From Pseudomonadota bacterium (lineage in GTDB: Bacteria; Pseudomonadota; Alphaproteobacteria; Rhizobiales; Xanthobacteraceae), in NCBI GenBank assembly GCA_023451825.1, contig JAEXYA010000011.1:10126-74125 (forward strand): a DNA stretch of 64,000 bases, read 5' to 3'. This document shows, piece by piece, positions 35,306 through 44,085 of the stretch. Positions within the stretch are counted from its first letter, which is position 1. Every line of letters starts with the position of its first letter. The notes under the pieces were generated by a model. That model was not told where the DNA came from. It searched no databases and saw only the letters and a program-made list of their open reading frames with translations. The position numbers and the translations under genes were made by a program.

Positions 35306-36667
35306 TCACACCACCATCATCACGGGATTTTCGATCAGCTTCTTGAAGGCCGTGATCAGCTCTGCACCAAGCGCGCCGTCGATGGCGCGGTGGTCGCAGG
35401 ACAGCGTCACGCTCATCATGGTCGCGGCGACGATCTGGCCGTTGCGGACGACCGCCCGCTCCTCGCCGGTGCCGACGGCCAGGATCGAGGACTGCGGCGG
35501 GTTGATCACCGCGGTAAAGTCCTTGATGCCGAACATGCCGAGATTGGAGACCGACGACGCGCCGCCCTGATATTCATGCGGCTTCAGCTTCTTCGCCTTG
35601 GCGCGCGCGGCGAGTTCCTTCATCTCGTTGGAGATGGCGGAGATCGACTTGATTTCGGCCTGGCGGATGATCGGCGTGATCAAGCCGAACGGCAGCGCCA
35701 CGGCAACGCCGATGTCGGAATGCTTGTGGCGCAGCATGGCCGCTTCCGTCCACGACACGTTCGCTTCCGGAATCTTCTGCAGCGCGACGGCCATCGCCTT
35801 GATGATGAAGTCGTTGACCGACAGCTTGTAGTTCGGCTTGCCGTCCTTGTCCTTGCCGGCCGCAGCATTGATCTCTTCGCGCGCAGCGGAGAGCTTGCCG
35901 AGATCGCAATCGACGGTGAGATAGAAGGTCGGCATCGAATTGGTCGCGGCGGTGAGACGCTGCGCGATGGTGCGGCGCATGGAGTCATGCGGCACGGTCT
36001 CGTAGGAGCCCTCCTCGTAGAGGCCGAGGATCGCCTGATCGGACATTGCAGGCGCACCACCTGCTCCCGCCGGAGCGGCTGCACCAGCGGCCGGCGCCTT
36101 CAGCGCACCGCCAGACTTTGCCTTTTCAACGTCGGCCGCAACGACACGGCCGCGCGGGCCAGTGCCGTTGACGCGGCTGACATCAATGCCGGCTTCCTTG
36201 GCGAGACGACGTGCCAGCGGCGACGAGAACACGCGCGCACCGGCGTTCGCAGCGGCCTGAGCGGGTGCAGGCGCAGCAGCCGGCTTCGGCGCTTCCTGCT
36301 TGGCTTCGGCCTTCGGCTCCGGCTTGGCTTCGGACTTTGCTTCAGCCTTCGGCTCGGGCTTCGCCTCGGCCTTGGCTTCCGGCTTCGCAGCACCACCGCC
36401 CGACGCCGCATCCTTCACATCCTCGCCTTCGGCAGCGAGGATCGCGATGACCTCGTTCACCGGCACATCGGCGGTGCCTTCCGCGATCAAGATTTTTGCG
36501 ATCGTGCCTTCATCGACGGCTTCGACTTCCATCGTCGCCTTGTCGGTCTCGATCTCCGCGATCACGTCGCCGGACTTGACCGCATCGCCCTCTTTCTTGA
36601 GCCACTTGGCAAGGTTGCCCTTCTCCATCGTGGGCGACAGCGCAGGCATCAGGATGTTAATCGGCAT
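35306..36667 (-). CDS. pdhC: Pyruvate dehydrogenase E2, dihydrolipoamide acetyltransferase
   Basis: 453 residues from the ATG at 36667 (MPINILMPALSPTME); the longer frame to 36841 is antisense-like. An N-terminal lipoyl domain has Lys43 in ETDKATMEVE, followed by an Ala/Glu/Lys/Pro-rich linker, a peripheral subunit-binding domain (VFSSPLARRLAKEAGID) and the catalytic core ending in SCDHRAIDGALGAE with the active-site His. Transfers acetyl from lipoate to CoA. Begins 2 nt after the DUF5076 gene. Confidence 0.95.
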   Translation of the reverse strand: MPINILMPALSPTMEKGNLAKWLKKEGDAVKSGDVIAEIETDKATMEVEAVDEGTIAKILIAEGTADVPVNEVIAILAAEGEDVKDAASGGGAAKPEAKAEAKPEPKAEAKSEAKPEPKAEAKQEAPKPAAAPAPAQAAANAGARVFSSPLARRLAKEAGIDVSRVNGTGPRGRVVAADVEKAKSGGALKAPAAGAAAPAGAGGAPAMSDQAILGLYEEGSYETVPHDSMRRTIAQRLTAATNSMPTFYLTVDCDLGKLSAAREEINAAAGKDKDGKPNYKLSVNDFIIKAMAVALQKIPEANVSWTEAAMLRHKHSDIGVAVALPFGLITPIIRQAEIKSISAISNEMKELAARAKAKKLKPHEYQGGASSVSNLGMFGIKDFTAVINPPQSSILAVGTGEERAVVRNGQIVAATMMSVTLSCDHRAIDGALGAELITAFKKLIENPVMMVV

Positions 36668-36669
36668 TG

Positions 36670-36975
36670 TCAGTGACCTTGTTGCGACCGCGGCGTGGTG
36701 GCGCCCATGTCGGTCGGACGAGCAATCTCGGCTTCGAACATATCGACGATGCGGCGCAGCGCCTCGTCCTCGGTGAATTCGCTCTCGCGCCCATAGGCGC
36801 GCGCAGCGTGGCGCGCGATATCGACCAGCAGCAGGCCCCACATTTCCGGGTCCTCGAAGGCGCGCATGAACGCGATCGACAGGCCGCCATCGACGACGAA
36901 GGCACGCAACACTTCGGTTGCGTCCTCGCGTCCCTCGACATCCGGCGGCAGCGACTGTTCCTTCGGACCGGCCAT
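36670..36975 (-). CDS. DUF5076 family protein in the pdh operon
   Basis: A 101-residue soluble acidic protein (LRAFVVDGGLSIAFMRAF, then DPEMWGLLLVDIARHAARAY) matching DUF5076, a family found between pdhB and pdhC in rhizobia. The stop lies 2 nt before pdhC and the start 17 nt after pdhB, so it belongs to the operon. Function unknown; perhaps an assembly or regulatory factor of the complex. Confidence 0.8.
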   Translation of the reverse strand: MAGPKEQSLPPDVEGREDATEVLRAFVVDGGLSIAFMRAFEDPEMWGLLLVDIARHAARAYGRESEFTEDEALRRIVDMFEAEIARPTDMGATTPRSQQGH

Positions 36976-36992
36976 GTCAGCCTCCCCCGCGG

Positions 36993-38393
36993 TTAGCGAT
37001 AGCAGACGGCCTTGGCGGCAGCGACGACCTCGGCCACCGAAGGCAGCGCGAGCTTTTCGAGATTGGCGGCGTAAGGCATCGGCACGTCCTTACCCGACAC
37101 GCGCGCGACCGGCGCATCGAGATAATCGAACGCACCTTCCATGATGCGCGCAGAAAGTTCGGCGCCGACGCCGTTCTGCTGCCAGCCTTCCTCGACACAC
37201 ACGACGCGCGAGGTCTTCTTCACCGACTCGATGATAGTCTCGGTGTCGAGCGGACGCAGCGTGCGCAGGTCGATGACCTCCGCCTCGATGCCTTCCTTGG
37301 CGAGTTCTTCGGCAGCCTTCAGCGTGTAGGTCATGCCATGGGACCACGAGATCAGCGTGACATCCTTACCGGCGCGCACGATCTTCGCCTTGCCAATCGG
37401 CAGCACGTAGTCGTCGAGCTTCGGCACTTCGCCGGTCTGGCCGTAGAGCATTTCATGCTCGAGGAAGATCACCGGATTGGGGTCGCGGATCGCAGCCTTG
37501 AGGAGGCCCTTGTAGTCCGCGGCGTTCGATGGCGCGATGACCTTGAGGCCGGGGATCTGCGAGTACCAGGCGGAGTAGTCCTGGCTGTGCTGGGCGGCGA
37601 CGCGGGCAGCGGCGCCGTTGGGGCCGCGGAACACCATCTGGCAGGTCATCTGGCCGCCGGACATGTAGAGCGTCTTGGCGGCGGAGTTGATGATCTGGTC
37701 GATCGCCTGCATGGCGAAGTTGAAGGTCATGAATTCGACGATCGGCTTCAGGCCTGCCATGGCCGCGCCGACCCCGACGCCGGCAAAGCCGTGCTCGGTG
37801 ATCGGCGTATCGATGACGCGGCGGGCGCCGAATTCCTGCAGCAGGCCCTGGGTGACCTTGTAGGCACCCTGATATTCGGCGACTTCCTCGCCCATCACGA
37901 ACACGTCGCCGTCGCGGCGCATTTCTTCCGCCATCGCGTCGCGCAGCGCTTCGCGGATGGTCATGGTGACCATCTCGGTGCCTTCCGGAATATCCGGATC
38001 GGGCAGCAATTCGAACTTGGGCGCTTCCGGCGTCTTGGCGCCGTCGCTTTCCTTCTTCGGCTCGGCGGCAGGCTTCGCCTCCGGCGTCTTCTCGGCGTCG
38101 GCGGGCGGCGCAGCCTTCTTCGCCGGCTCCGGCTCGGCATTGGCGTCCTCGCCTTCCGCGACAATGGTCGCGATCGGCGTGTTCACCGCGACGTCATTGG
38201 TGCCTTCCGGCACCAGGATCTTGCCGAGCGTGCCTTCATCGGTCGCTTCGACTTCCATCGTCGCCTTGTCGGTCTCGATCTCGGCGATCACGTCGCCGGA
38301 CTTGATGGTGTCGCCTTCCTTCTTCAGCCACTTCGAAAGGTTGCCCTTTTCCATCGTGGGGGACAGCGCGGGCATCAGCACTTGAATTGCCAT
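36993..38393 (-). CDS. pdhB: Pyruvate dehydrogenase E1 beta subunit with N-terminal lipoyl domain
   Basis: A 466-residue protein. Residues 1-80 form a lipoyl domain with Lys43 (ETDKATMEVE), then a Pro/Ala/Glu/Lys-rich linker, then E1-beta from about residue 140: VTMTIREALRDAMAEEM, DTPITEHGFAGVGVGAA, RGPNGAAARVAAQHSQ. Forms the alpha2beta2 E1 with PdhA. A lipoyl domain on E1-beta is a known rhizobial/alphaproteobacterial variant. Confidence 0.95.
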   Translation of the reverse strand: MAIQVLMPALSPTMEKGNLSKWLKKEGDTIKSGDVIAEIETDKATMEVEATDEGTLGKILVPEGTNDVAVNTPIATIVAEGEDANAEPEPAKKAAPPADAEKTPEAKPAAEPKKESDGAKTPEAPKFELLPDPDIPEGTEMVTMTIREALRDAMAEEMRRDGDVFVMGEEVAEYQGAYKVTQGLLQEFGARRVIDTPITEHGFAGVGVGAAMAGLKPIVEFMTFNFAMQAIDQIINSAAKTLYMSGGQMTCQMVFRGPNGAAARVAAQHSQDYSAWYSQIPGLKVIAPSNAADYKGLLKAAIRDPNPVIFLEHEMLYGQTGEVPKLDDYVLPIGKAKIVRAGKDVTLISWSHGMTYTLKAAEELAKEGIEAEVIDLRTLRPLDTETIIESVKKTSRVVCVEEGWQQNGVGAELSARIMEGAFDYLDAPVARVSGKDVPMPYAANLEKLALPSVAEVVAAAKAVCYR

Positions 38394-38426
38394 AGTAACT
38401 CCGGATCGCTCTAGCTTGCGCGCTTC

Positions 38427-39452
38427 TTAGCGGTAGATGTCGGTGTAAAGCTCGGACGCATCCGGCTCGGGATCGTTCTGTGCGAAGTCAGCCGACGCAT
38501 TGACGATCTCGCGGACTTCGGCGTCGATCGCCTTCAGATCCTGCTCGCTCACCTTCGCTTCCAGCAAACGGGCACGCACCTGCTCGATCGGGTCCTGGTC
38601 GTGGCGGATTTTTTCGACTTCCTCACGCGTACGATACTTCGCAGGGTCGGACATCGAGTGGCCGCGATAGCGATAGGTCTGCATTTCAAGAATGTACGGC
38701 CCCTTGCCAGCGCGGCACCACGCGACGGCCTTGTCGGCAGCAGCCTTCACGGCACGCACATCCATGCCATCGACCTGCTCGCCCGGAATGTTGAAAGAGA
38801 CACCGCGCTTGGAGAAGTCGGTCTGCGCCGAGGAGCGCACCACCGAGGTGCCCATGGCGTAGCGGTTGTTCTCGATGACGTAGATCACCGGCAGCTTCCA
38901 GAGCTCCGCCATGTTGAAGCTCTCATAGACCTGGCCCTGGTTCGACGCGCCGTCGCCGAAGTAAGCGACCGAGACATTGTCGTTCTCGCGATAGCGGTTG
39001 GCGAAAGCGAGACCGGTGCCGAGCGAGACCTGCGCGCCGACGATGCCGTGGCCGCCGTAAAAATGCTTCTCCTTGCTGAACATGTGCATGGAGCCGCCCT
39101 TGCCCTTGGAGTAGCCGCCGCGGCGTCCCGTCAGCTCGGCCATCACGCCATTGGCGTCCATGCCGCAAGCAAGCATGTGGCCATGGTCGCGGTAACCGGT
39201 GATGATCTGATCACCATACTTCAATGCCATCTGCATGCCGACGACGACGGCTTCCTGGCCGATATAGAGATGGCAGAAGCCGCCGATCGCGCCCATGCCG
39301 TAGAGCTGGCCCGCCTTCTCTTCAAAGCGCCGGATCAGCAGCATGTCGCGCAGCGCGCGCATTTCCTGATCGCGGTTGAAAGCGGGCGGCGACGCTTTGG
39401 CGTCATTGCTCGATGCCTGCTCAGCGGGAGCGCTTTTCTTCGGTGCGGCCAT
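38427..39452 (-). CDS. pdhA: Pyruvate dehydrogenase E1 alpha subunit
   Basis: 341 residues with the thiamine diphosphate motif GDGASNQGQVYESFNMA...VIENN, and the phosphorylation-loop-like YRYRGHSMSDPAKYRTREEV. An N-terminal Ala/Lys-rich tail precedes the domain. First gene of the leftward operon pdhA-pdhB-DUF5076-pdhC, with lpdA after. The 279 nt upstream is AT-richer than the surroundings and holds an inverted repeat at 39547-39572. Confidence 0.95.
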   Translation of the reverse strand: MAAPKKSAPAEQASSNDAKASPPAFNRDQEMRALRDMLLIRRFEEKAGQLYGMGAIGGFCHLYIGQEAVVVGMQMALKYGDQIITGYRDHGHMLACGMDANGVMAELTGRRGGYSKGKGGSMHMFSKEKHFYGGHGIVGAQVSLGTGLAFANRYRENDNVSVAYFGDGASNQGQVYESFNMAELWKLPVIYVIENNRYAMGTSVVRSSAQTDFSKRGVSFNIPGEQVDGMDVRAVKAAADKAVAWCRAGKGPYILEMQTYRYRGHSMSDPAKYRTREEVEKIRHDQDPIEQVRARLLEAKVSEQDLKAIDAEVREIVNASADFAQNDPEPDASELYTDIYR

Positions 39453-39546
39453 GAAAATTCCGGATACGAGAGAGGAAGTTGGTTCTTCCTACTCCAACTG
39501 CTTGCGGCGTGAAAGGGATTGCGTCGCGCGGAATGCCACACTGTTA

Positions 39547-39572
39547 TTTCGCACTGCAGCGAGAGTGCGAAA
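39547..39572. promoter_or_regulatory. Inverted repeat upstream of pdhA (candidate operator)
   Basis: TTTCGCACT, 8 nt, AGTGCGAAA: a perfect 9-bp inverted repeat 95 nt upstream of the pdhA start. It may bind a regulator of the pdh operon or form a leader hairpin. The remaining sequence 39453-39731 shows no gene. Confidence 0.5.
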
Positions 39573-39731
39573 CTTTAGAACGCGACAGCGATGCGTTTTG
39601 TAATTTGCGGAATAGAAATGAGCGAAGCCGTCATTTCATCGCAACAAATGGCGACGAAGCGCTAACCATCACATTCATGCAAAGCAGAATTGCTCCACAT
39701 GATCGCGACTCACATCGTGCGAATGTGAATC

Positions 39732-40049
39732 TCAGTTCGGCTTGAGAACGCGAACGACATCGCGCGAATGCGCATAGTCGAGCTGCCAGCGAACACGCTC
39801 ATCGAGCATGTCGGGATCGAGGCTGTTGGAGCGCAGCAGCGCCACGCGCTGCTCGGCCTTGGCCCGCTCCTTCTTGAGCTGCACCAGTTCGGAGGTCAGC
39901 GCAGTGATCTCCTGGTCGAGCTCCTGCCGCGCGTTGAGGCCATACTTGCCGGTATAGGCATTCATGCCGAAATAGCTGACCAAGAGCGCGGCCACGGCAT
40001 AGAGCACGAGGCCGGTCAGGACCGATTTCAGGCGGGTATGTTTGACCAT
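39732..40049 (-). CDS. ftsB: Septum formation initiator FtsB/DivIC family protein
   Basis: A 105-residue single-span protein: short cytoplasmic N-terminus, helix at about 11-29 (LTGLVLYAVAALLVSYFG), then a coiled coil at about 40-75 (LDQEITALTSELVQLKKERAKAEQ) and a short RVRWQLDYA motif typical of this family. Works in the divisome with FtsL and FtsQ. It lies directly upstream of pdhA in the same direction, the usual context downstream of eno in many alphaproteobacteria being absent here. Confidence 0.85.
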   Translation of the reverse strand: MVKHTRLKSVLTGLVLYAVAALLVSYFGMNAYTGKYGLNARQELDQEITALTSELVQLKKERAKAEQRVALLRSNSLDPDMLDERVRWQLDYAHSRDVVRVLKPN

Positions 40050-40063
40050 GCCTGAAAATGCGA

Positions 40064-40097
40064 CGGCCCGGTTAAAGCGACGCTAACAACCGGGCCG
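40064..40097 (-). terminator. Possible terminator after the FMN reductase gene
   Basis: CGGCCCGGTT and AACCGGGCCG form a perfect 10-bp stem with a 14-nt loop between the reductase stop (40115) and the ftsB start (40049). On the minus strand only a weak T-run (ATTTT) follows, so termination strength is uncertain. Confidence 0.5.
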
Positions 40098-40114
40098 CGG
40101 GGCGAACAGACGCG

Positions 40115-40669
40115 TTATTTCTTGTGCAGGGCGACCCAGGCGGCGAATGCGTCGATATAGGCCTGCAGCACCGGACGGATCGATTCCTTGACGATCTCGC
40201 CATTCTCGTCAAACGCATCGGCGATAGCGTTCAGATAGATTTCCGGCTGCGGCAGGATCGGGCCGACGATGCCTGGCAGAACTTGGCGCAGGCTCATGAC
40301 GGCCGACGATCCGCCGCCCGGTCCGGGCGCGTTGCCGACGATGCCGGTCGGCTTGCCCAGGAACGAGCTTTTGCCGAACGGGCGCGACCCGATGTCAATG
40401 GCGTTCTTGAGCACACCCGAGGTTCCGCGATTATATTCCGGGGTCACGAAGATCACAGCGTCGGACGCCTGGATGGTCTCACGGAACTTGAGCCAGTCGG
40501 CGGGCGGATTGGCTTCCAGATCCTGATTGAAGAAGGACAGATCGTGCAACGTCACGATGTTCAGCTTCAGCGACGCCGGCGCCAGCTTGGCGAGAGCCTT
40601 GGCAACCTTGAGCGAAAACGACTGCTGGCGGAGGCTGCCGACGATAACGGCAACGCTGTGAGTGGTCAT
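40115..40669 (-). CDS. NAD(P)H-dependent FMN reductase (ChrR/YieF-like)
   Basis: 184 residues from the ATG at 40669, supported by an AGAGGACA ribosome-binding site; the frame continues to 40885 without a good start. Flavodoxin-like fold with the phosphate-binding GSLRQQSFSLKVA and the FMN-binding TPEYNRGTSGVLKNAID. These enzymes reduce quinones, chromate or azo compounds and protect against oxidative stress. Divergent from the second caspase gene. Confidence 0.9.
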   Translation of the reverse strand: MTTHSVAVIVGSLRQQSFSLKVAKALAKLAPASLKLNIVTLHDLSFFNQDLEANPPADWLKFRETIQASDAVIFVTPEYNRGTSGVLKNAIDIGSRPFGKSSFLGKPTGIVGNAPGPGGGSSAVMSLRQVLPGIVGPILPQPEIYLNAIADAFDENGEIVKESIRPVLQAYIDAFAAWVALHKK

Positions 40670-40956
40670 GAAATGTCCTCTGAAATGAACGCCGCTGAGG
40701 GCGCAACCGGCATACGCGTTCCTTCTCCCATCCGGTGAAACCATGCAAGTGCATGAACACGTCATTCGAACGGAGGATGCAACTTCGCGCAGCGTTTGCG
40801 TACACAACTGCGTGACGGCGCTGCCGCGCCGCGCGTTCGGGTTGCCGGTTATCGAACCGGTCGCCCGGAGCGCGCGACCAACCACATGACAAGACCCGGC
40901 ACGGCAGTGTCCTTTGTGGCGACCAAAATGCAGGTGCCTGAACTTAGAGGCGTTCG

Positions 40957-42720
40957 ATGCGGAAACTTGGCCTGATGGCTTCCCTCGCCTTCGCAGCTAC
41001 CTTGCTGACCCAGCCCGCGCTGGCCGACAAGCGCGTGGCACTCGTGATCGGCAACGCGGCCTACCAGAACGTCATCAAGCTCACGAACCCCGCTAATGAT
41101 GCCAATGCAATGACCGAGATGCTGAAGGCCGCCAATTTCGATATCGTCGAAGGCCGGCGCGATCTGAAAGCCATCGAGATGCGCCGGGCCCTGCGCGACT
41201 TTACCGACAAGGCCCGCACCGCAGACGTCGCGGTGATCTATTTCGCCGGCCACGGGATCGAGGTGGACGGCACCAATTATCTGATCCCCACCGATGCCCT
41301 GCTGGAACGCGATAGCGACGTCTATGACGAAGCATTCTCGCTGGAGCGCATCCTCGCTGCCGTCGAGCCAGCGAAGAAGCTGCGGCTCGTGATCCTCGAT
41401 GCCTGCCGCGACAACCCGTTTCTGAAGACGATGAAGCGGACCACGGCCTCGCGCGCGATCCCGCGCGGCCTTGCGAAAGTCGAGCCCGCCAGCCCGAACA
41501 CGCTGATCGCCTATTCGGCCAAGGCGGGCTCCACGGCGCTTGATGGCGACAGCAGGAACAGCCCGTTCACGACTGCACTGGTGCGCCACATCGCGACACC
41601 CGGCCTCGACCTGCGCAAGGCGTTCGGCTTCGTCCGCGACGAGGTCATGAAGGATACCGGCAACCGCCAGGAGCCCTATGTCTATGGCTCGCTCGGCGGC
41701 GAGGATGTGGCGCTGGTCCCCGTCGCGGCGCCAGCCACGAATGCACAAACCGAAGCGCGCCGCGACTATGAACTGGCCATGCAGGTCGGCACCGGCGATG
41801 GCTGGAACGCTTTTCTCGGCCAGCACCCCACCGGCTTCTACGCCAACCTCGCCAGGGCGCAGCTTGCCAAGATCGCCGCCGACAATGCGCATGCGGCGGC
41901 CAGCGAGAAGGCACGCCTCGCCGCCGAAGAGAAAACCCGGCTCGCAGCCGAAGGCGCGAAGAAGGCTGAGCAAGCCAAAGCCGCTGCCGATGCCAAAGCC
42001 GCCGAGGATGCAAAGATCGCGGCAGAGAAACGCAAGGCAGCTGAGCAGGAACGTGTGGATGTAGCCGAGCGCAGCCGTGCGGCCACCGAGGCAAAATCGG
42101 ACGCGGCAAAGCCTGCCACCTCGACAACCGCCCCACCAAGCTCTCCGCAGATTGCCGCCCTCGCACCAGCGTCCACGGAAGCGCCAAAGACCGCGACATC
42201 GGCCGATCTGGCCCGCCAAATTCAGGTCGAGCTTCAACGTGTCGGCTGCCTGCAAGGTTCGGTGCAGGACAGTTGGACCAGCGCCTCCGGCAGATCTCTG
42301 GATCGCTTCAACCGCTATGCCTCGACCAAATTCGACAGCAAGATCGCCAGCGTCGATGCGCTGGGCGCGATCAAGGCAAGGTCGTCGCGTGTCTGTCCCC
42401 TCGCCTGCGTCCATGGCAGCCGCGCCGATGGCGACAAATGCGTCAAGATCGTCTGCCGTAGCGGCAGCTTCCTGAATGACGACAACGAATGCGAGAAGAC
42501 GCGCAGCCGTAACGAGGCGAAGCGCAATGTGCCTCGCCGCGAACGCATTGAAGCCGAGGAACAGGATCGCCCGCGCGTCCAAGCCCGCGCGCCGCGTGCT
42601 ACTCAGCCCTCTGGCCAAATCGTGTGTGACGCCGCCGGCTGCCGCCCGGTTCGCCCCGGCTGCCGCCTCGTGATGAAGGACATGCGGATCGGGCTGACGA
42701 ATGTTGAAGTGTGCAATTAA
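40957..42720 (+). CDS. Exported caspase-like protein with coiled coil and peptidoglycan-binding-like region
   Basis: 587 residues: signal peptide to about residue 23 (ALA|DK), caspase-like domain to about 260 with His99 in YFAGHG and Cys150 in LDACRDNPF, an Ala/Lys/Glu-rich coiled coil at about 300-375, a Pro/Thr/Ser linker, then a region at about 422-465 (LARQIQVELQRVGCLQGSVQD) resembling a peptidoglycan-binding 1 fold, and a Cys-rich tail (six or more Cys). Suggests a periplasmic protease tethered near the cell wall. Divergent from the FMN reductase gene. Confidence 0.85.
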   Translation: MRKLGLMASLAFAATLLTQPALADKRVALVIGNAAYQNVIKLTNPANDANAMTEMLKAANFDIVEGRRDLKAIEMRRALRDFTDKARTADVAVIYFAGHGIEVDGTNYLIPTDALLERDSDVYDEAFSLERILAAVEPAKKLRLVILDACRDNPFLKTMKRTTASRAIPRGLAKVEPASPNTLIAYSAKAGSTALDGDSRNSPFTTALVRHIATPGLDLRKAFGFVRDEVMKDTGNRQEPYVYGSLGGEDVALVPVAAPATNAQTEARRDYELAMQVGTGDGWNAFLGQHPTGFYANLARAQLAKIAADNAHAAASEKARLAAEEKTRLAAEGAKKAEQAKAAADAKAAEDAKIAAEKRKAAEQERVDVAERSRAATEAKSDAAKPATSTTAPPSSPQIAALAPASTEAPKTATSADLARQIQVELQRVGCLQGSVQDSWTSASGRSLDRFNRYASTKFDSKIASVDALGAIKARSSRVCPLACVHGSRADGDKCVKIVCRSGSFLNDDNECEKTRSRNEAKRNVPRRERIEAEEQDRPRVQARAPRATQPSGQIVCDAAGCRPVRPGCRLVMKDMRIGLTNVEVCN

Positions 42721-42730
42721 AAGCAGAGCC

Positions 42731-42839
42731 GTAGGATGGGTTGAGCGTCTTCGCGAAAACCCATCGCTTTTCCTCGCGGCTGGCTCGGCTGATGGGTTTT
42801 CGCTCCGGCGCTGCGCGCCTGCGCTCAACCCATCCTACA
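42731..42839. repeat. Hairpin intergenic repeat, GTAGGATGGG subtype
   Basis: GTAGGATGGGTTGAGCG on the left pairs with CGCTCAACCCATCCTAC on the right, with inner arms AAAACCCATCG and GATGGGTTTTCG. Located between the caspase stop and the MFS stop (convergent genes). Confidence 0.85.
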
Positions 42840-42843
42840 AGTC

Positions 42844-44085
42844 TCACTCCAGCCGCTCCATCTCACGGAGCGTCGGAAAAAGCTTCATCCAGATTAGCGC
42901 AATGGCTACTGTGCCGAGCCCACCGATCAGCGCGGCCGGCACCGTGCCGAACAATGCCGCCGTGACACCGCTTTCGAACTGGCCGAGCTGGTTCGAGGTG
43001 TTGATGAAGAGATAGTTCACCGCGCCGACACGCCCGCGCATTTCATCCGGCGTGGCGAGCTGCACCAACGAGAAGCGGATCACGACGCTGACAGTGTCCG
43101 CAGCGCCAAGCACCGCCAGCGCGGCGACGGACAACCACAGCCATTGCGAGACAGCAAACACCGCCGTTGCCAGACCGAAAATGATCACCGCCTGGAACAT
43201 GCGCATGCCGACGCGGCGATTGATCGACCAGCGCGTCAGCACGATCGTGGTGAGCAGTGCGCCCACCGCCGGCGCTGCGCGCATCACGCCGAGGCCCCAC
43301 GGGCCGGTCTGCAGGATATCGCGGGCATAGATCGGCAAGAGCGCCGTCGCGCCGCCGAGCAGCACGGCGAACAGGTCTAGCGAGATCGTGCCCAGAATGT
43401 TCGGGTTGCTGCGGACGAAGGTGACGCCTGCGAACAGCGTCCGCAGCGATGGAGGATCCTTCACCGCGACCTCGCGCGCCAGCTTGATCGCCAGATTGAG
43501 CAAGGCGCCAAAGATCCAGAACACCGCCATCAGTACATAAGGCGTCGATGGCGACAGCGCATAAGCGATACCACCGAGCGCGGGGCCGCAGATCATCGCC
43601 ACCTGAAACACACCGGTGGAGAGCGCCGTCGCCTTCTGCAGATGGCCCTCCGGCACGACGCCTGGCAGCAGCGCAGAGCCGGCCGGAGCTTCGAATGCAG
43701 TGGCGGCGCCGATCACCACCAGCGCCACGAAAATCTGCGGCGCGGTGATCCAGCCGCCATAGGTGCCCCAGGCCATCAGCACTGCAGTGATACCCTGCAG
43801 CAGCTGGCACAGCATCACCACGCGGCGACGGTCATAGCGGTCGGCGATATGGCCGGCGAAGAACACAAGCGCCAGCATGGGCGCGAATTGCGCGAGCCCC
43901 ACCATGCCCAGCTGGAAGGCACTACCGGTCATGTCGTAGATCTGCCAGCCGACGGCCACCGCGGCGATCTGCGAGGCGAAGCGCGAGAAGCTGCGCGACA
44001 CCATGTAGTAAAGATAAGGCGGATGGCGCAGCAACAGGCGCGCGCCATCGCTCACGACGTCGGTCGATTGGTCGGCGAGTGTCAT
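42844..44085 (-). CDS. MFS transporter (EntS-like)
   Basis: A 413-residue major facilitator with about 12 helices and a cytoplasmic loop motif GHIADRYDRRRVVML after helix 2. The pattern resembles EntS-type exporters (MFS_3). The substrate is not evident. Its ATG overlaps the stop of the upstream MDR oxidoreductase by 4 nt, the last gene of a four-gene leftward operon. Confidence 0.87.
   Translation of the reverse strand: MTLADQSTDVVSDGARLLLRHPPYLYYMVSRSFSRFASQIAAVAVGWQIYDMTGSAFQLGMVGLAQFAPMLALVFFAGHIADRYDRRRVVMLCQLLQGITAVLMAWGTYGGWITAPQIFVALVVIGAATAFEAPAGSALLPGVVPEGHLQKATALSTGVFQVAMICGPALGGIAYALSPSTPYVLMAVFWIFGALLNLAIKLAREVAVKDPPSLRTLFAGVTFVRSNPNILGTISLDLFAVLLGGATALLPIYARDILQTGPWGLGVMRAAPAVGALLTTIVLTRWSINRRVGMRMFQAVIIFGLATAVFAVSQWLWLSVAALAVLGAADTVSVVIRFSLVQLATPDEMRGRVGAVNYLFINTSNQLGQFESGVTAALFGTVPAALIGGLGTVAIALIWMKLFPTLREMERLE

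Noticed and set aside
40849..42828. 659-residue minus-strand open frame opposite the second caspase gene
   Set aside because: It is the antisense shadow of a real gene; high GC in third positions keeps the reverse frame open. Its product is rich in Arg/Gly/Ala/His without motifs.
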